Positions 6,159 through 8,547 of a stretch of DNA of 8,547 bases are shown one piece after another. The position numbers were made by a program, and so were the translations under genes. Origin of the DNA: Clostridia bacterium (GTDB lineage: Bacteria > Bacillota > Clostridia > Christensenellales > UBA1242); contig JAFZXQ010000085.1 in the NCBI GenBank assembly GCA_017616705.1, positions 1 through 8,547 on the forward strand. The letters run 5' to 3'. Every line of letters begins with the position of its first letter. Within the stretch, counting starts at the first letter, position 1. The notes beneath the pieces are model-generated. The model made no database searches, had not been told where the DNA came from, and saw nothing but the letters and a program-made list of their open reading frames with translations.

Positions 6159-8547
6159 ATGGAAAAGAATTTTGAGCCAAAAAAAGAGGCTGAGATTTAT
6201 AAGAGATGGCTTGATAATGGGCTTTTTAAACCAAAAAGTGATAAAGGAATAAAGGCAGGAGAATGCTTTTCAATTATTATGCCTCCGCCAAACATTACCG
6301 GCCAACTTCATATTGGTCATGCGCTTAATAACACTATGCAAGATGATTTAACTAGATATAACAGAATGCAAGGTAAAAATTGTTTATGGGTTCCTGGAAC
6401 TGACCATGCTTCAATTGCAACAGAAGTAAAGATTATTGAAGCGCTTAAAAAAGAGGGCTTAACTAAAGAAAAACTCGGAAGAGACGAGTTTTTAAAACGT
6501 GCTTGGGCATGGAACGATAAATTCGGCGGAAGAATTAAAACCCAACTTAAAAGCCTTGGTTGCAGTTGCGATTGGGATAGGTGCGCCTTTACTATGGACG
6601 AGCCTAGACAAAAAGCCGTTTTAAAAGTTTTCAAACAACTTTATGACGAGGGCTTAATTTATAGGGGCAATAAGATTATTAACTGGTGCCCATGCTGTAA
6701 AACTGCGCTTAGTGATGCTGAAGTTGACCATATTGACGAAAGCGGATTCCTTTGGCACATTAGATATCCTTATGCTGATGGAAATGGTTATCTTGTTGTT
6801 GCAACAACGCGCCCTGAAACATTGTTTGGTGACGTTTGTGTTGCTGTTAACCCAGAAGATAGACGCTATGCTGATAAAATTGGTAAAATGGTAATTTTGC
6901 CAACAGTTAATAAAGAAATTCCTGTTGTTAGTGATAGTTATGTTGAAAAAGATTTTGGAACGGGTGCCGTTAAAATAACGCCTGCTCATGACCCTAATGA
7001 CTATGAAGTTGGCAAAAGACATAACCTTAGCCCAATTTGCGTTATGAATGACGATGGAACAATGAATGAACTTGCTGGGGTTTATAACGGGCTAACAAGA
7101 GAAGAATGTCGTAAGAAACTTATTGAAGATTTAAAGAAGGCTAACCTTATTGAAAAGATCGAGCCATATACCGTTTCAAAGGGTCATTGTTATAGGTGCC
7201 ATACTATTGTTGAGCCAATGATAAGCAAACAATGGTTTATGGATATGAGCGAAATGGCGAAAGTTGCTTTAAAAGCAGTTGATTCTGGTGAATTAAAAAT
7301 CATTCCTAACAGAGTTGAAAAAATTTATAGAAACTGGCTAACAAATATTAAAGATTGGTGCATTTCAAGACAACTTTGGTGGGGCCATAGAATTCCTGCT
7401 TATTATTGTGATGATTGCGGGAACACTATGGTTAGTGAGAATAACGTAACTAAATGTAACAAATGCTCAAGTGTTCATGTTCACCAAGAAGGCGACGTTC
7501 TTGACACGTGGTTTAGTTCTGCGCTTTGGCCTTTCTCAACGCTTGGTTATCCTGAAAAAACTAAAGACCTAGAAAATTTCTTCCCAACAACAACACTTGT
7601 TACTGCGCAAGATATAATTTTCTTCTGGGTTGCAAGAATGGTTATGCTTTCAACTAAGATTATGGGCAAAGTTCCATTTAAAAACGTTTTAATTAATGGA
7701 ATTGTCAGAGATGATGAAGGCAAGAAGATGAGCAAGTCTTCAAACAATGGCGTTGATCCAATTGAAATAATTGAAAAATATGGCGCTGATAGTTTAAGAT
7801 TTAGTTTGCTTTTAGGAAACGGAACCTGCAACGACTTTAGATTTAGTGAAACAAAAATTCTTGAAGACAGAAAGTTTATAAACAAGGTTTGGAATGCTGG
7901 AAAATTTCTTGAACTTTGCATTAGCCAAACTGAAGGCGAATTAAGCTATCAAAAAACTGATTTAAACGTTTTTGATAAGTGGATTTATTCAAAACTTGAC
8001 GCTGCAATAAATGACGTAAATAAGTTTATGAACCAACTTGATATAAACATGGCAGTAGCGAGAATTTATAACTTTGTTTGGGATGAATTTTGTGATAACT
8101 ATGTTGAATTAACAAAGCCTTATGTTTATAGCGAAAACAAAGATGAAAGACGCCACGCCGTTGCAATTTTGAAAGATGTTTATATTAACATCTTAAAATT
8201 ATTACATCCAATTATTCCATTTATAACCGAAGATATTTATTCTAACTTTGCTAGCGGATTTTTAATGGAACAAAGTTATGCAATTAGCGTTGGTAAGTTT
8301 AAGCAAGAAGAAAAACTTGTTGATAAAATTATTTCAGCAATTAAAAAGATTAGGGAAGTTAGACTTAGTTATAATGTTGCGCCAAGCAAGAAGTTAACGC
8401 TTATTGCTAACGCAAATGATAAACCAAGCGTAACAAAGGCTGAATTAGTTTTATCTAAAATGGTTAATATTGATAAAGTTATTTACGTTAAACCAACTGA
8501 AGAAACTATTGACTTTGTTACTGAAATTGGCGAACTAGGTTTATTAA
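6159..8547 (+). CDS. valS: Valyl-tRNA synthetase (3' partial)
   Basis: This class I synthetase charges tRNA-Val with valine in the cytoplasm and hydrolyses mischarged threonyl-tRNA. The frame is open from ATG 6159, with AAGGAG (6148-6153) 5 bases upstream, to the right edge, giving about 796 codons of a family usually near 880. Motifs appear in order: PPPNITGQLHIGHALN with the HIGH signature at 51-54, the editing-domain motif TTRPET at 216-221, GTGAVKITPAHDPND later in that domain, WCISRQLWWGHRIP, DVLDTWFSSALWPFS, and the KMSKS loop at 523-527. The anticodon-binding domain follows, from roughly residue 600. Cysteine pairs C417/C420 and C433/C436 form a zinc-ribbon-like insert just after WWGHRIP; another CxxC is at 344-347. 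The C-terminal coiled-coil arm is cut off by the window edge. No T-box leader precedes the operon. Confidence 0.97.
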   Translation, partial: MEKNFEPKKEAEIYKRWLDNGLFKPKSDKGIKAGECFSIIMPPPNITGQLHIGHALNNTMQDDLTRYNRMQGKNCLWVPGTDHASIATEVKIIEALKKEGLTKEKLGRDEFLKRAWAWNDKFGGRIKTQLKSLGCSCDWDRCAFTMDEPRQKAVLKVFKQLYDEGLIYRGNKIINWCPCCKTALSDAEVDHIDESGFLWHIRYPYADGNGYLVVATTRPETLFGDVCVAVNPEDRRYADKIGKMVILPTVNKEIPVVSDSYVEKDFGTGAVKITPAHDPNDYEVGKRHNLSPICVMNDDGTMNELAGVYNGLTREECRKKLIEDLKKANLIEKIEPYTVSKGHCYRCHTIVEPMISKQWFMDMSEMAKVALKAVDSGELKIIPNRVEKIYRNWLTNIKDWCISRQLWWGHRIPAYYCDDCGNTMVSENNVTKCNKCSSVHVHQEGDVLDTWFSSALWPFSTLGYPEKTKDLENFFPTTTLVTAQDIIFFWVARMVMLSTKIMGKVPFKNVLINGIVRDDEGKKMSKSSNNGVDPIEIIEKYGADSLRFSLLLGNGTCNDFRFSETKILEDRKFINKVWNAGKFLELCISQTEGELSYQKTDLNVFDKWIYSKLDAAINDVNKFMNQLDINMAVARIYNFVWDEFCDNYVELTKPYVYSENKDERRHAVAILKDVYINILKLLHPIIPFITEDIYSNFASGFLMEQSYAISVGKFKQEEKLVDKIISAIKKIREVRLSYNVAPSKKLTLIANANDKPSVTKAELVLSKMVNIDKVIYVKPTEETIDFVTEIGELGLL

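Noticed and set aside
6317..7022. Antisense and other-frame open stretches over valS, plus 7547-7921 on the - strand
   Set aside because: They overlap intact synthetase motifs in the + frame and are shadows of that gene.
1..8547. CRISPR array, insertion sequence, phage genes or tRNA/rRNA
   Set aside because: No direct repeat arrays, transposase or integrase motifs, terminal inverted repeats or structural RNA sequences were seen. Nearly all bases are accounted for by ordinary genes.

Overview
The window looks like a chromosomal housekeeping segment from an AT-rich, Gram-positive-type bacterium, most likely a clostridial lineage of the Bacillota. By eye G+C is in the mid-30s percent. Genes have strong AGGAGG-type ribosome sites, GTG and TTG starts are used, TGA is a normal stop, and a lipoprotein-type solute-binding protein is present. 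The lineage is an inference from these traits and from the look of the proteins; no search was run.

Layout. (1) 2-3228, + strand: dnaE, the replicative DNA polymerase III alpha subunit. It is cut at the left edge and broken by an apparent one-base deletion near 2155, so it appears as two pieces in different frames. (2) 3233-3262: a symmetrical hairpin with A and T tracts on both sides, serving as a shared terminator between convergent genes. (3) 5819-3264, - strand: a three-gene ABC importer operon of the nitrate/taurine/thiamine-precursor (NitT/TauT, ThiXYZ-like) family, in the order lipoprotein, ATPase, permease. The permease probably starts at a GTG that overlaps the ATPase stop (GTGA), not at an upstream TTG. 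(4) 5820-5954: a 135-base divergent intergenic region with a good + strand promoter and a weak - strand candidate. (5) 5955-6149, + strand: a 64-residue two-helix membrane protein of unknown function. (6) 6159 to the right edge, + strand: valS, valyl-tRNA synthetase, about 796 residues visible and cut at the right edge.

How it fits together. dnaE and valS are core replication and translation genes. The importer between them is a self-contained accessory cassette with its own direction and terminator. The small membrane gene and valS look co-transcribed from one promoter, with the valS ribosome site overlapping the small gene's stop codon. There is no room for a T-box leader ahead of this pair, and no TPP riboswitch is visible ahead of the importer.

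I found no mobile element, CRISPR array, RNA gene or clearly new system. The points most worth checking are the dnaE frame break, the unassigned importer substrate, and the small valine-rich membrane protein upstream of valS.
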